The notes: generated by a model not told the origin, from the letters alone. Positions 26,565-35,928 are shown, numbered from the stretch's first letter. The stretch is 64,000 nucleotides of DNA from an uncultured Muribaculaceae bacterium (GCA_958439725.1 CAUBWJ010000010.1:7930-71929), one strand, 5' to 3'. Made by a program: numbers and translations.

Positions 26565-27884
26565 ATGAAGCGTTTACTGTCATTAGTTCTCGTTGCGTCG
26601 GCTCTTGGGGCCGTGGCGCAGGTGCACAGCTATGTAGACCAGCAGCTCGATTCGCTCAAAAGCAGCCATAAAGTGATAACCTTCGGCGAACAGTCGCCGG
26701 GCAAAGGCGTCGGGCAGGCCTACGCCGACAGCGTGCGCCAGCTTGTCGACAAGTTCTATTTCGACCAGTTCCGTCATTTCCAGGACCCCGCCGCGCCTTA
26801 TTTCCTGTTCATGAGCAAGGACGCGCAGCTTGCCATGGGTATAGGCGGTTGCGTGAGGATGCGCGGATATTACGACTGGGGAGGCGCCGTCAACGCAAGC
26901 GGATTCGCTCCATATCTCATCAGCATGAATCCCGATCCGCGCCACGACCGTACGTTCGGAACCACTCCGGCCGGGTCGTCGCTGTTTTTCAGGGTTATAG
27001 GTCAAAATAAGAAGCTCGGTGAGTATCAGCTGTATATCGAGGCTAATTTCAACGGGTACAAAGGCCGTGATTTCCATCTGAAAAAGGCCTACGCGATTAT
27101 CAACAACTGGACCATAGGCTATGCCAACTCCACGTTCTCCGACCCTGCCGCCGTGCCCCCCACCGTGGACGCGCAAGGGCCCAATAACAAGGTTTCGCCC
27201 ACCAACGTGCTTGTGCGCTGGCTAAAGCCCATAGGAAAGCGCTGGTCTGTGGCGCTGTCGGCCGAAACTCCTTCGAGCAACATCACGGAAGAGGACGCGG
27301 TGTGCGAGAGTGTCGACGACTGGATGCCTGATTTTGCGGCGTTCGTGCAGTATGCCTGGAGCCAGACGGCACATGTGAGGTTTGCAGGAATTCTGCGCAC
27401 CCTTCCCTACCGCGACATGGTGGAAGGCAGGAACCACAACAAAGCCGGGTGGGGACTGCAACTCAGCACAGTATTGCATCCTACGCGCCAGATTACATTC
27501 TATGGTTCGGTGAACGGCGGAAAAGGCTATGAAAGCCTCGGGGGCGACCTCCAGATAGGCAAATACGACCTGATTCCCGATCCGGCACGTCCCGGCACGA
27601 TGTATGCGCCCGCTGCCGTGGCATGGAATGTGGGTCTTCAGTATAATTTCACCCCGTCCGTGTTTGTCTCGGCCAACTACAGTCAGTCGCATTACATGCC
27701 TCATGGCGCCGACATGGCTCCCGACGAATACAAGACCGGCCGCATGATTGCCGCCAATGTGTTCTGGAACCTGACGGCCCGCATTCAGGTAGGCGCGGAA
27801 TTCGACATGGGCCAGCGTGTGAACCACGACGGCGCAAGCCGCTGGGCGCGCCGCGTGGGGGCAATGGCGCAGTTCTCGTTCTGA
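26565..27884 (+). CDS. DcaP-like outer membrane porin
   Basis: 439 residues from ATG 26565 (signal MKRLLSLVLVASALGAVAQ). A short coiled region (YVDQQLDSLKSSHKVI) comes first, then a beta-barrel with alternating strands (AMGIGGCVRMRGYYDWGG, GEYQLYIEANFNGYKGRDF, WGLQLSTVLHPTRQITFYG) and terminal Phe in RRVGAMAQFSF. It looks like the DcaP family (PF19577) of trimeric porins. It is divergent from the Wzi-like gene with a 147-bp shared control region. The transported substrate is unknown. Confidence 0.75.
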   Translation: MKRLLSLVLVASALGAVAQVHSYVDQQLDSLKSSHKVITFGEQSPGKGVGQAYADSVRQLVDKFYFDQFRHFQDPAAPYFLFMSKDAQLAMGIGGCVRMRGYYDWGGAVNASGFAPYLISMNPDPRHDRTFGTTPAGSSLFFRVIGQNKKLGEYQLYIEANFNGYKGRDFHLKKAYAIINNWTIGYANSTFSDPAAVPPTVDAQGPNNKVSPTNVLVRWLKPIGKRWSVALSAETPSSNITEEDAVCESVDDWMPDFAAFVQYAWSQTAHVRFAGILRTLPYRDMVEGRNHNKAGWGLQLSTVLHPTRQITFYGSVNGGKGYESLGGDLQIGKYDLIPDPARPGTMYAPAAVAWNVGLQYNFTPSVFVSANYSQSHYMPHGADMAPDEYKTGRMIAANVFWNLTARIQVGAEFDMGQRVNHDGASRWARRVGAMAQFSF

Positions 27885-27981
27885 ACGTAGCTTTTTTCAT
27901 TGCGAGGCGCTGACATCGCCATGATATGAACTCCTGTGCCCCGTATGCGGTTATATTCTTTACAGTCAATAAACAAAGGAA

Positions 27982-28758
27982 ATGGATATATCAGAGCTTT
28001 TCGACCTTTCAGGAAAGGTTGCCGTGGTCACCGGGGGTGGCGACGGAATTGGCAAGGGAAGCTGCGAGATTCTCGCGGCGGCCGGAGCGTCGGTAGTGGT
28101 GAGCGATATCAGCGTCGAAAAGGCGCGGGGAGTGGCCGACGCCATCAACGCCGCGGGAGGCAGCGCCACGGCTGTGGCATGCAATGTGCTTGAGGATGCA
28201 GATCTTGTCAGCCTCATCGACACGGCGGTCAGAACTTACGGTACGGTGAATATTCTAGTGAACAACGCCGGAATGGGCGGTGGCGGCCGCGAGAATCCTT
28301 TCAGAATCGATACGGCCTATATGGAGCGCATCTACCGCATCAATGTGTTCGCTCCCTGGCGCCTGTGTCAGCTCGCAGTGCCTGAAATGGGTAAATCAGG
28401 CTACGGAAGCATCATCAATATCACCTCGGTCAGCTCCATCAACAAGGAGGCCAACATGTGCGTGTATTCGTCGTCTAAGGCTGCCATGAACCATCTTGCC
28501 GCGAATCTGGCCTACGACTTCGGCCCTTACGGCGTGAGGATAAACTGCGTGGGGCCCGGAGCGACCCGCACCGGCGCCCTTGAGTCGGTTCTTACCCCTG
28601 AAATCGAGGCAAAAATGCTTCGCCGCACGCCCATCCGGCGCCTCGGTGAGGTGTCTGACATAGTACGCGCCGTGCTGTTTTTTGCTTCGCCGGCTTCGGC
28701 CTGGATAAGCGGGCAGGTGCTGTTTGTGAACGGCGGCGGCGAACAGACGCTCGACTGA
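27982..28758 (+). CDS. SDR-family oxidoreductase, probable 7-alpha-hydroxysteroid dehydrogenase
   Basis: 258-residue classical short-chain dehydrogenase. The NAD(P) motif is TGGGDGIGKGS (TGxxxGIG), GASVVVSDISVEKA has an Asp that favours NAD+, then ILVNNAGMGG and ITSVSSINKEANMCVYSSSK with the Ser-Tyr-x-x-x-Lys triad. The C-terminal part (TPEIEAKMLRRTPIRRLGE, ISGQVLFVNGGGEQ) resembles from memory the end of Escherichia coli HdhA, which oxidises the 7-alpha-hydroxyl of bile acids. The gene stands alone and converges on fmt, with stops 4 bp apart. Sugar- or fatty-acid-type SDRs remain possible. Confidence 0.8.
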   Translation: MDISELFDLSGKVAVVTGGGDGIGKGSCEILAAAGASVVVSDISVEKARGVADAINAAGGSATAVACNVLEDADLVSLIDTAVRTYGTVNILVNNAGMGGGGRENPFRIDTAYMERIYRINVFAPWRLCQLAVPEMGKSGYGSIINITSVSSINKEANMCVYSSSKAAMNHLAANLAYDFGPYGVRINCVGPGATRTGALESVLTPEIEAKMLRRTPIRRLGEVSDIVRAVLFFASPASAWISGQVLFVNGGGEQTLD

Positions 28759-28761
28759 CGT

Positions 28762-29733
28762 TTAAACCAGCTTCATTTCCGTCATGCGGCAGCCGCGCAG
28801 GAAATCGGCGGCGCTCATGCGCTTGCGTCCCTGTGCCTGCACTTCGTCGAGCTGCAGCTTCTCGTCGCCGCAGTCAACCATGAGGCGTCCGCGCTCGTCG
28901 ACCGTGGCCGTTCCGGGCTCTGCGTCGGCGGGAATGCCTGTAAGCGAGGCCTTGAATATTTTCAGCGAAGCAGCATCGGCTCCCACGCCGTGCATCTCCG
29001 TCCAGGCGGTGGGGTAGGGCGAGAGGCCGCGTATGAGATTGCGTACCGTGGTGGCCGCCTTGGTCCAGTCTATGCGGCACGTTTCCTTGAAAATCTTGGG
29101 CGCCGGGGTAGGCTGGCGGCCGGTTTCGGCTGTGAGTTCGCTCTGGGGAGTGGTGCGGAGAGTGCCTGCGGCTATGGCCCTTACGGTGTCGAGCGTGAGT
29201 TCCGCGCCCAGTTCCATCAGGCGGTCATGGACCGTGCCCGCGTCATCGCTGTCGGTTATGTCTATGCGGCGGCAGTCAATCACGTCGCCGGTGTCGATTT
29301 CGTGTTTGAGGAAAAATGTGGTGATGCCCGTTTCGGTGTCGCCGTTTATCACGGCCCAGTTTATGGGGGCGGCTCCGCGGTAGCGGGGCAGCAGCGAGGC
29401 GTGGAGGTTGAATGTGCCGAGGCGTGGCATGGTCCACACCACCTCCGGAAGCATTCTGAAAGCTATCACTATGAACAGGTCGGCTCCGAGGCTGCGGAGC
29501 TCGTCGACGAATTCGGGATTCTTGAGTTTCTCCGGCTGCATGACTTTCAGTCCGGCCTCGAGGGCGTAGGTCTTCACGGCCGGGGCCATAAGATGCTTGC
29601 CGCGCCCAGCGGGTTTGTCGGGAGCGGTGACCACGGCGGCTATGTCGCATCCGGCTTCATGAAGGCGGCGAAGGCTCGCCACGGCGAAATCGGGAGTACC
29701 GAAAAAAACTATCTTTAAATCCTTTATTTCCAT
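28762..29733 (-). CDS. fmt: Methionyl-tRNA formyltransferase
   Basis: 323 residues. Formylates initiator Met-tRNA using 10-formyl-THF. The N-terminal Rossmann domain begins IVFFGTPDFAVASL, with TAPDKPAGRG. The catalytic region has NLHASLLPRYRGAAPINWAV (Asn-His) and HEIDTGDVI (Asp). The C-terminal OB-like domain begins near RIDWTKAATTVRNLIRGLSP and ends after the usual basic segment. A TAAATTTG-like -7 box lies upstream at 29762-29769. Confidence 0.97.
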   Translation of the reverse strand: MEIKDLKIVFFGTPDFAVASLRRLHEAGCDIAAVVTAPDKPAGRGKHLMAPAVKTYALEAGLKVMQPEKLKNPEFVDELRSLGADLFIVIAFRMLPEVVWTMPRLGTFNLHASLLPRYRGAAPINWAVINGDTETGITTFFLKHEIDTGDVIDCRRIDITDSDDAGTVHDRLMELGAELTLDTVRAIAAGTLRTTPQSELTAETGRQPTPAPKIFKETCRIDWTKAATTVRNLIRGLSPYPTAWTEMHGVGADAASLKIFKASLTGIPADAEPGTATVDERGRLMVDCGDEKLQLDEVQAQGRKRMSAADFLRGCRMTEMKLV

Positions 29734-29894
29734 AATTCCTATTCAAAAATTCTAATTGTTGCAAATTTACCGAATTTTTTTCAACCTCCCGGTGGAAATA
29801 TGCCCGTTGTTAACTATCTTTGTAAGAGTGAGCGTAAGGGCTCGTTATCTTTCCGTGAAAAATCAATCATAAGAACAATACTATAACCAGAATC

Positions 29895-32258
29895 ATGAGA
29901 AAACTCACATCTCTTCTGCTGCTCGGAGCGTCGGTCTATGCGGCTTCGGCAGCCGAACCTGTTGATTATGTAAGCACCCTCGTGGGCACGGAGTCGAAAT
30001 ACAGTCTTTCGACCGGAAACACCTATCCCGCAGTGGCTATGCCATGGGGCCTTAATTTCTGGACCCCCCAGACAGGAAAAATGGGCGACGGATGGGCCTA
30101 CACCTACGCCGCCGACAAGCTGCGCGGCTTCAAGCAGACCCACCAGCCCAGCCCCTGGATTAACGATTACGGCCAGTTTTCCATAATGCCCGTGACCGGC
30201 GGCATCAAGTATGGCGAGAACGACCGTGCAAGCTGGTATTCCCACAAGGCCGAGACCGCCACGCCGTATTATTACAAGGCTTATCTTGCTGACCACGACG
30301 TGACCACCGAGCTGGCTCCCACCGAGCGCGCCGCGGCCTTCCGGTTCACTTTCCCGCAGTCCGATACCTCCACCGTGGTGCTGGATGCCTTCGACCACGG
30401 CTCGAGCGTGACCGTGGATCCGGCCAACCGCCGCATCACCGGCTACACCACCCGCAACAGCGGAGGCGTGCCTGAGAATTTCAAGAACTACTTCGTGATG
30501 GAGTTTGACACTCCGTTCACATATACCGCCACCGTAACCGACAGCGTGCTCTCCACCGCCCGCAAATCGGCCACCGGCAATCACACAATGGCCATCGTAG
30601 GCTTCCCCACCGCCAAGGGTCAGGTGGTGAATGCCCGTGTGGCATCGTCGTTCATCAGCCCCGAGCAGGCTCTGCTCAATCTCAAGGAGCTTGGCGACGG
30701 CGATTTCGACCGCATCAAGGCCGAGGGCCGCAAGAAATGGAACGAGACCCTCGGACGCATAGAAATCGAGGACAGCGGAGAGGACGCTCTCGACGCCAAG
30801 CGCACGTTCTATTCCAACATGTACCGCACCCTGCTCTTCCCCCGCAATTTCTATGAGATAGACGCCCAGGGCAATCCCGTGCACTACAGCCCCTACACCG
30901 GCGAGGTTCTCCCCGGCTATATGTTTGCCGACACCGGCTTCTGGGACACTTTCCGCGCTCTCTTCCCCATGCTCAACATCCTCTATCCCTCGCAGAACCG
31001 GAAGTTCCAGGAAGCTCTGGTCAACATCTATAAGGAAAGCGGCTTCCTGCCCGAATGGTCCAGCCCCGGACACCGCGGATGTATGGTGGGCAACAACAGC
31101 GCTTCTGTGGTGGCCGACGCCTATCTCAACGGCATCAAGGCCGAAGATATGGAGACGCTGTGGCAGGCCGTGACTTCCGGCGCCCACAAGGTTCATCCCA
31201 CGGTAAGCTCCACCGGCCGTCTCGGCCACGAGTATTACGACAAGCTCGGATACGTGCCTTACAATGTGGGTATCAAGGAAAATGCCGCCCGCACCCTCGA
31301 ATATGCCTACGACGACTGGTGCATCTATCAGCTCGGAAAGGCCCTCGGCAAATCGGAGAAGGAACTCGCGCCCTACGCCATGGCGGCATATAACTACCGC
31401 AATCTTTTCGATCCCTCCCACAACCTTATGCGCGGCCGTAACGAGGACGGCACGTTCCAGAGTCCGTACAACCCGCTGAAATGGGGCGACGCGTTCACCG
31501 AGGGCAACGCATGGCACTACACCTGGTCGGTGTTCCACGACCCCCAGGGCCTGATAGACCTCATGGGAGGCGACCGCGAGTTCAACGTGATGATGGATTC
31601 CGTGTTTGCCGTGCCGCCGATTTTCGATGACAGCTATTACGGCCAGGTGATTCACGAAATCCGCGAGATGCAGATCATGAACATGGGCAATTATGCCCAC
31701 GGCAACCAGCCCATCCAGCACATGATCTACCTCTACAACTTCTCGGGAGAACCCTGGAAGGCACAGAAGCATGTGCGCGACGTGATGAACCGCATGTACA
31801 CCCCCAACCCCGACGGATACTGCGGCGACGAGGACAACGGCCAGACATCGGCCTGGTATGTGCTTTCATCGCTTGGCTTCTATCCTCTGGCACCCGGCAC
31901 AGGCGAGTATATCCTCGGATCACCTCAGTTCAAGAAGGCCAAAATCCATCTTGAAAACGGAAAGACGGTTGAAATCAACGCTCCGAGCAATTCCGACGAG
32001 AATATCTATGTGAACGCTCTTTCCATCGACAAGACACCCACGGACAAGACCTATATCACTCACGAGCAGCTGTGGGAAGGCCCGGTACTCGACTTCGACA
32101 TGAGCTCCACCCCCAACAAGCTCCGCGGCACAGCGTCCGAGTCGCGTCCCTACTCCTTCTCCCGCACCCCCGAAGGCGTCAAGGCCAAAGCCGCCAACGA
32201 GAAGCGCGCCAAAGCCGTAGAGAAGCAGCAGGCCAAAGCAGCGAAAGCCAAAAAATAA
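29895..32258 (+). CDS. GH92 family alpha-mannosidase, secreted
   Basis: 787 residues. The signal peptide is RKLTSLLLLGASVYAASA. The N-terminal beta-sandwich starts VDYVSTLVGTESKYSLSTGN, typical of GH92. The (alpha/alpha)6 barrel has DTGFWDTFRALFPM, SPGHRGCMVGNNSASVVADA, EGNAWHYTWSV (the Glu is a candidate general acid) and GDEDNGQTSAWYV (Asp pair for calcium/base). The family removes alpha-mannose from N-glycans and other mannosides. The C-terminal 25 residues are an unusual Lys/Ala-rich tail (ANEKRAKAVEKQQAKAA). It is followed by a terminator and then the beta-helix enzyme. Confidence 0.93.
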   Translation: MRKLTSLLLLGASVYAASAAEPVDYVSTLVGTESKYSLSTGNTYPAVAMPWGLNFWTPQTGKMGDGWAYTYAADKLRGFKQTHQPSPWINDYGQFSIMPVTGGIKYGENDRASWYSHKAETATPYYYKAYLADHDVTTELAPTERAAAFRFTFPQSDTSTVVLDAFDHGSSVTVDPANRRITGYTTRNSGGVPENFKNYFVMEFDTPFTYTATVTDSVLSTARKSATGNHTMAIVGFPTAKGQVVNARVASSFISPEQALLNLKELGDGDFDRIKAEGRKKWNETLGRIEIEDSGEDALDAKRTFYSNMYRTLLFPRNFYEIDAQGNPVHYSPYTGEVLPGYMFADTGFWDTFRALFPMLNILYPSQNRKFQEALVNIYKESGFLPEWSSPGHRGCMVGNNSASVVADAYLNGIKAEDMETLWQAVTSGAHKVHPTVSSTGRLGHEYYDKLGYVPYNVGIKENAARTLEYAYDDWCIYQLGKALGKSEKELAPYAMAAYNYRNLFDPSHNLMRGRNEDGTFQSPYNPLKWGDAFTEGNAWHYTWSVFHDPQGLIDLMGGDREFNVMMDSVFAVPPIFDDSYYGQVIHEIREMQIMNMGNYAHGNQPIQHMIYLYNFSGEPWKAQKHVRDVMNRMYTPNPDGYCGDEDNGQTSAWYVLSSLGFYPLAPGTGEYILGSPQFKKAKIHLENGKTVEINAPSNSDENIYVNALSIDKTPTDKTYITHEQLWEGPVLDFDMSSTPNKLRGTASESRPYSFSRTPEGVKAKAANEKRAKAVEKQQAKAAKAKK

Positions 32259-32280
32259 ACGAAACTTTTTCATAGTCCCC

Positions 32281-32323
32281 AACGTATGCATGGCTTTCCT
32301 TACGGATCCGTGCATACGTTTTT
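32281..32323 (+). terminator. Terminator after the GH92 gene
   Basis: AACGTATGCA pairs perfectly with TGCATACGTT, followed by three further Ts. The stem-loop is 40 nt long. Confidence 0.75.
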
Positions 32324-32359
32324 AATAATTGCCGACTATTCACCAAACCATAACCAATC

Positions 32360-34423
32360 ATGAACCGTAAATTATTCATCGCAGCATCATTGCTCCTGCC
32401 GTTTATGGCCGGAGCGCAGGATGCCGTAAGCGTAAAGCATCCCTCGCTTATTCCCGAGGTCATCGCCCGGAACTCATCCGGATTCGACACTCTGAGAATC
32501 CGTCTTGCCCCCGGCCTGTACCGTCTGACGGCTCCGTTGGAAATCACTCAATCGCCCTCAAGGCCCGTTGTAATCGAAGGCGATGCGGCCGATATGCCGG
32601 TAATCAGCGGCGCCATGGCCATCAAAGACTGGACCGTTCAGCCCGACGGAACATGGACGGCCGAAGTTCCGGAAGTGAAACAGTATGGGGCCGTATTCGA
32701 CCAGCTCTATTTCGACGGCCATCTTGCCACGCGCGCCCGCACCCCCGACACCGGATGGTACATGGTGGGTGGCTGCCGGGAGACTGTCCATGCGGGTCAG
32801 CCGGCCAAAACCGCCAATTATGCCACCCAGTGCATTGCCGTAAAGCCTGAATATCTCGAGGGTCTGAAGGGCATGACTCCGGCCGAGCTCACCGATGTGG
32901 TGGTGATGTTCTACCACAAATGGGACAATACCCGCAAGTATATAGCCTTCGCGCAGCCCGATTCCGGTTATTTCTACACCGCAGGCGAGGCAATGAAGCC
33001 GTGGAATTCCATAGATTCAAACTCGCGCTTCATCCTTGAGAACTACCGCGGCGCCCTCACCGCTCCCGGCGAGTGGTATCTCGACAAAACCGAAGGTTGC
33101 CTTTATTATATACCTCTGCCGGGCGAGAAACCGGAGTCGACCGTGGCCTACGCTCCCGTGCTTTCGTCGCTGCTGCGCGTCCAGGGCACTCCGGAGCATC
33201 CGGTGAGCGGCATAACCTTCCGCAATATCGCCTTCAGCCATTCGGCTCATGTGATGCCCAAGAGCGGCAATCCGCCCGCACAGGCTGCCGCTCCCGTGGA
33301 TGCGGCGCTGACGGTCGACAATGCCTCCCGCATCGCCTTCGACAATTGCCGGATAGAGCATACCGGCAATGCCGGCATCTGGTTTAAGAAAAATGTGCAT
33401 CATTCGTCGATAACCCACTCGCTTCTGCGGTATCTCGGCGCTGGCGGCGTGAAAATAGGCGAGACCACCGTGCCGGGCGAGGCCCTCGCCGACGGTGGCG
33501 CAGGTACTGTGACCTCCCACATCACTGTCGACAACAATATAATAACCCGCACCGGCCTTGTGTTCCCCTGCGGAACAGGCGTGAATATATTCCATGCATC
33601 TGACAACAAGGTGACCCACAACGAGATTGCCGACCTGCTCTATTCGGGTGTCTCCGTGGGATGGGTATGGGGCTACACCCCGAGCGTGGCCAAACGCAAC
33701 GAGATTGCCTACAACCACATCCATCACATAGGCTGGGGCGAGCTCTCCGACATGGGCGCCGTCTACACCCTCGGCCTCTCCGAGGGTACCCGCGTACACA
33801 ACAATTCCATACACCATGTATATTCCTACGATTACGGCGGCTGGGGACTCTATACCGACGAGGGTTCCACCGGCATAGTGATGGACAATAACCTTGTGTA
33901 CGGCTGCAAAAGCGGTGGCTTCCACCAGCACTACGGCAAGGAAAACGTAATCACCAACAATATCTTCGCCTATTGCGTGACCCATCAGCTGCAGCTTACC
34001 CGCGCTGAAAAGCATGAGTCGTTCCGGTTCTCCAACAACATAGTGTATGGCGACACGCCTGTATTCCTTTCGGGTGTGTGGTCGTCGGCGCAGCTCGACA
34101 TGGACCGCAACTGCTACTGGGACCCCGATGCGAGCCAGACGTCAAAATTCGACGGCAAGACTTTCGCCGAGTGGAAAAAACTGCATGACTCACATTCCAT
34201 CTATGCCAATCCCGGCTTCATCGACCCTGTCAAAGGCAATTTCCGCCTGCGTTCCACCAAAGTTGTGCGCCGCATAGGGTTCAAGCCCTTCAGCTTCGAT
34301 GAAATAGGCGTGTACGGCTCCGATGAATGGAAATCCCTTGCCCGCATGCCCCAGGAGCGCCTCGATCTCTTCGACACCATAGTCCGCACCCGCGAAAAAT
34401 CCGCCCCCGCCATCTTCCGCTGA
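32360..34423 (+). CDS. Right-handed beta-helix protein, GH141-like secreted glycosidase
   Basis: 687 residues with signal peptide RKLFIAASLLLPFMAGAQ. An N-terminal segment (IRLAPGLYRLTAPLEI, VFDQLYFDGHLATRARTPDT) fits, from memory, the opening of GH141 alpha-fucosidase/xylanase-type enzymes. From about 270 to 610 regular beta-helix rungs follow (VSGITFRNIAFSHSAHV, ASRIAFDNCRIEHTGNAGIW, THNEIADLLYSGVSVGWVWG, NSIHHVYSYDYGGWGLYTDE). Asp/Glu residues in the last two are plausible catalytic positions. With the GH92 gene just upstream it suggests host-type glycan degradation. Pectate-lyase-like activity is an alternative. Confidence 0.75.
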   Translation: MNRKLFIAASLLLPFMAGAQDAVSVKHPSLIPEVIARNSSGFDTLRIRLAPGLYRLTAPLEITQSPSRPVVIEGDAADMPVISGAMAIKDWTVQPDGTWTAEVPEVKQYGAVFDQLYFDGHLATRARTPDTGWYMVGGCRETVHAGQPAKTANYATQCIAVKPEYLEGLKGMTPAELTDVVVMFYHKWDNTRKYIAFAQPDSGYFYTAGEAMKPWNSIDSNSRFILENYRGALTAPGEWYLDKTEGCLYYIPLPGEKPESTVAYAPVLSSLLRVQGTPEHPVSGITFRNIAFSHSAHVMPKSGNPPAQAAAPVDAALTVDNASRIAFDNCRIEHTGNAGIWFKKNVHHSSITHSLLRYLGAGGVKIGETTVPGEALADGGAGTVTSHITVDNNIITRTGLVFPCGTGVNIFHASDNKVTHNEIADLLYSGVSVGWVWGYTPSVAKRNEIAYNHIHHIGWGELSDMGAVYTLGLSEGTRVHNNSIHHVYSYDYGGWGLYTDEGSTGIVMDNNLVYGCKSGGFHQHYGKENVITNNIFAYCVTHQLQLTRAEKHESFRFSNNIVYGDTPVFLSGVWSSAQLDMDRNCYWDPDASQTSKFDGKTFAEWKKLHDSHSIYANPGFIDPVKGNFRLRSTKVVRRIGFKPFSFDEIGVYGSDEWKSLARMPQERLDLFDTIVRTREKSAPAIFR

Positions 34424-34456
34424 TTCTCCTCCGCAGCCACAGAATAATTCTCACTT

Positions 34457-34501
34457 CACCTCTGTCCGTAAAAATTTCCACGGACAGAGGTGAGGTTTTT
34501 T
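34457..34501 (+). terminator. Terminator after the beta-helix enzyme gene
   Basis: CACCTCTGTCCGT pairs perfectly with ACGGACAGAGGTG across a 10-nt loop. GAGG and a six-T run follow. Confidence 0.8.
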
Positions 34502-34569
34502 AAGGTATCGTGCGTTGAAAACTTGCCGGTATCGGCAAGTTTTTGCTGTGTTGTTGGTATATTCAATAG

Positions 34570-34746
34570 GATTCCTTGCCGATAAATGGAGTATATATTA
34601 TAACGGATGAGTTGAAGATGTTCTACTATAATGGTCTCCGCAACTGGCCGAAGATAAAAGGTTATCTGATGGATACCTGCCTAAATGCCCAGGATAATTT
34701 CAAAATTCTGCTTGATAAATTCCGAATCAAATACAGCCGGGAGTGA
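34570..34746 (+). pseudogene. C-terminal remnant of a Fic-like or related protein
   Basis: An open frame of 58 codons with no good start ends at TGA 34744. It reads GVYIITDELKMFYYNGLRNW, then GYLMDTCLNAQDNFKILLDK and FRIKYSRE. This strongly resembles the last 60 residues of a larger protein. From memory I associate FYY-GL ... GYL-DTCL-AQD with the C-terminal tails of some Bacteroidota Fic-domain proteins. An internal ATG at 34618 would give only 42 residues. I treat it as a gene remnant. The identity is uncertain. Confidence 0.45.
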
Positions 34747-34790
34747 GTGCTCCCCTTGGCAGGAACGGAGGGGGTGAAACAACCCTTTGG

Positions 34791-35005
34791 AAGAAATCGC
34801 CGCTGCGCGGCTCCCCTTGCGTTCATGGGCAGAGAGAAGTTTCCCGCAGCGCTGGCGCAGCGAGTTGGAGAAAATCGCCGCTCCGCGACTATAACTCCAT
34901 GTTATGAAAAACTGTCTCTCTAACTCATAAGAAAGTTTCTCTGACTTAGAGGAAGCGCAGGATGCGCGATTTGTTTACAACCGGATGCGTTAGCTTCCGG
35001 ACAGG
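34791..35005. repeat. Dispersed-repeat copies, plus (34791-34890) and minus (34952-35002)
   Basis: 34791-34890 holds a plus-orientation copy (AGAAATCGCCGCT core, GGCAGAGAGAAGTTTCCCGC junction) and a partial second one. 34952-35002 holds the core in opposite orientation (GCGCGATTTGTTTACAACCG). No gene is visible between them. Confidence 0.7.
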
Positions 35006-35083
35006 GAGTTCCCGGTAAATATGCGAGGCAAGCTTGGGAGAAAGCGCGCCTCGCAAGATGCGCAAGCTTGGGGAATCGGTTTT

Positions 35084-35391
35084 GGCCCATGCTGTCGCAT
35101 GCTGCGGCATCGCGTCCTCCGGGGCTCGCCGCAGAGAGGGGGAACGTGGCTCCTCGTCCCGCAGCTGACGCAGCGGGTTGTAAAGAAATCGCCGCTCCGC
35201 GGCTCCCCTTGCGTTCAAGGGCAGAGAGAAAATTCCCGCAGCTGACGCAGCGGGTGGTAAAGAAATCGCCGCTCCGCGACTGCCCTTGCGTTTAAGGGCA
35301 GAGAGAAGTTTCCCGCAGCTGACGCAGCGGGTTGTAAAGAAATCGCCGCTCCGCGGCTCCCCTCGCGTTCAAGGGCAGAGAGAGGTTTGAA
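35084..35391 (+). repeat. Dispersed-repeat copy with a threefold 77-bp tandem unit
   Basis: A full plus-orientation copy starts near 35084 (the CATGCTGTCGCATGCTGCGG region). Its core then repeats three times with GCAGCTGACGCAG at 35161, 35238 and 35315, a period of exactly 77 bp. Each unit contains TTGTAAAGAAATCGCCGCTC followed by a segment of GCGTTCAAGGGCAGAGAG type. The units differ by only a few bases, so the amplification is recent. Confidence 0.85.
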
Positions 35392-35469
35392 TGGTAATTT
35401 GAGTTTTGCTACATCTTTTCCTTCATCTTGCGGCGCTGGGAGCGTCGGCCTCTGGTGGTCGGAGGATAT

Positions 35470-35510
35470 AAAAACCGGAGCGACGCTGCTTTGGTGCGGC
35501 GTCGCTCCGG
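35470..35510 (-). terminator. Terminator after secG
   Basis: CCGGAGCGACGC (35475-35486) pairs with GCGTCGCTCCGG (35499-35510). On the minus strand the stem is followed by TTTTT. Confidence 0.8.
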
Positions 35511-35536
35511 AATTAAATTATGACGTTTGAGAAATT

Positions 35537-35914
35537 TTATTCTGCGGGGGCTGCAGGGGCTTCGGGAGCCGGAGCCTGAGCTGCGGGAGCAGCGGGAGCC
35601 TGGGCAGCGGGAGCCTGGGTGTCGAAGTTGCCGCCTTCAACCACCTGCTGGGTGGATACGGCCTCTACACGTGAACCTACGCGCTCTGCGCCTGTGGGCA
35701 TCACGAATGCGGAGAGGATGGAGAAGAGGCAGATGAGACCTGCGAGAGTCCAGGTTACTTTTTCGATGAATGAGTTGGTGCGGCGCACACCCATGATCTG
35801 GTTTGAGCCGGCGAATGATGACGAAAGGCCGCCGCCTTTTGAGCGCTGAATCAGCACGGCACCGATGAGCAGCAGAGCTGCAAGGATGGTGAGTATGATA
35901 AGGAGCGTGTACAT
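35537..35914 (-). CDS. secG: Preprotein translocase subunit SecG
   Basis: 125 residues with two membrane helices, LLIILTILAALLLIGAVLIQ and WTLAGLICLFSILSAFVM, and the conserved loop RSKGGGLSSSFAGSNQIMGV between them. SecG stimulates SecYE/SecA transport. The C-terminal 45 residues are an Ala/Pro-rich low-complexity tail (QAPAAPAAQAPAPEAPAAPA), longer than in most SecG proteins. It is the last gene of the lptE-TPR-secG cluster seen across Bacteroidota. Confidence 0.93.
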   Translation of the reverse strand: MYTLLIILTILAALLLIGAVLIQRSKGGGLSSSFAGSNQIMGVRRTNSFIEKVTWTLAGLICLFSILSAFVMPTGAERVGSRVEAVSTQQVVEGGNFDTQAPAAQAPAAPAAQAPAPEAPAAPAE

Positions 35915-35928
35915 TTTTAGATGTTATA

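Noticed and set aside
29814..31772. 652-codon minus-strand frame opposite GH92
   Set aside because: Antisense shadow of a well-supported gene; no domain motifs.
35158..35391. Possible CRISPR array at the 77-bp tandem repeats
   Set aside because: The units are contiguous without unique spacers, and no cas genes are near.
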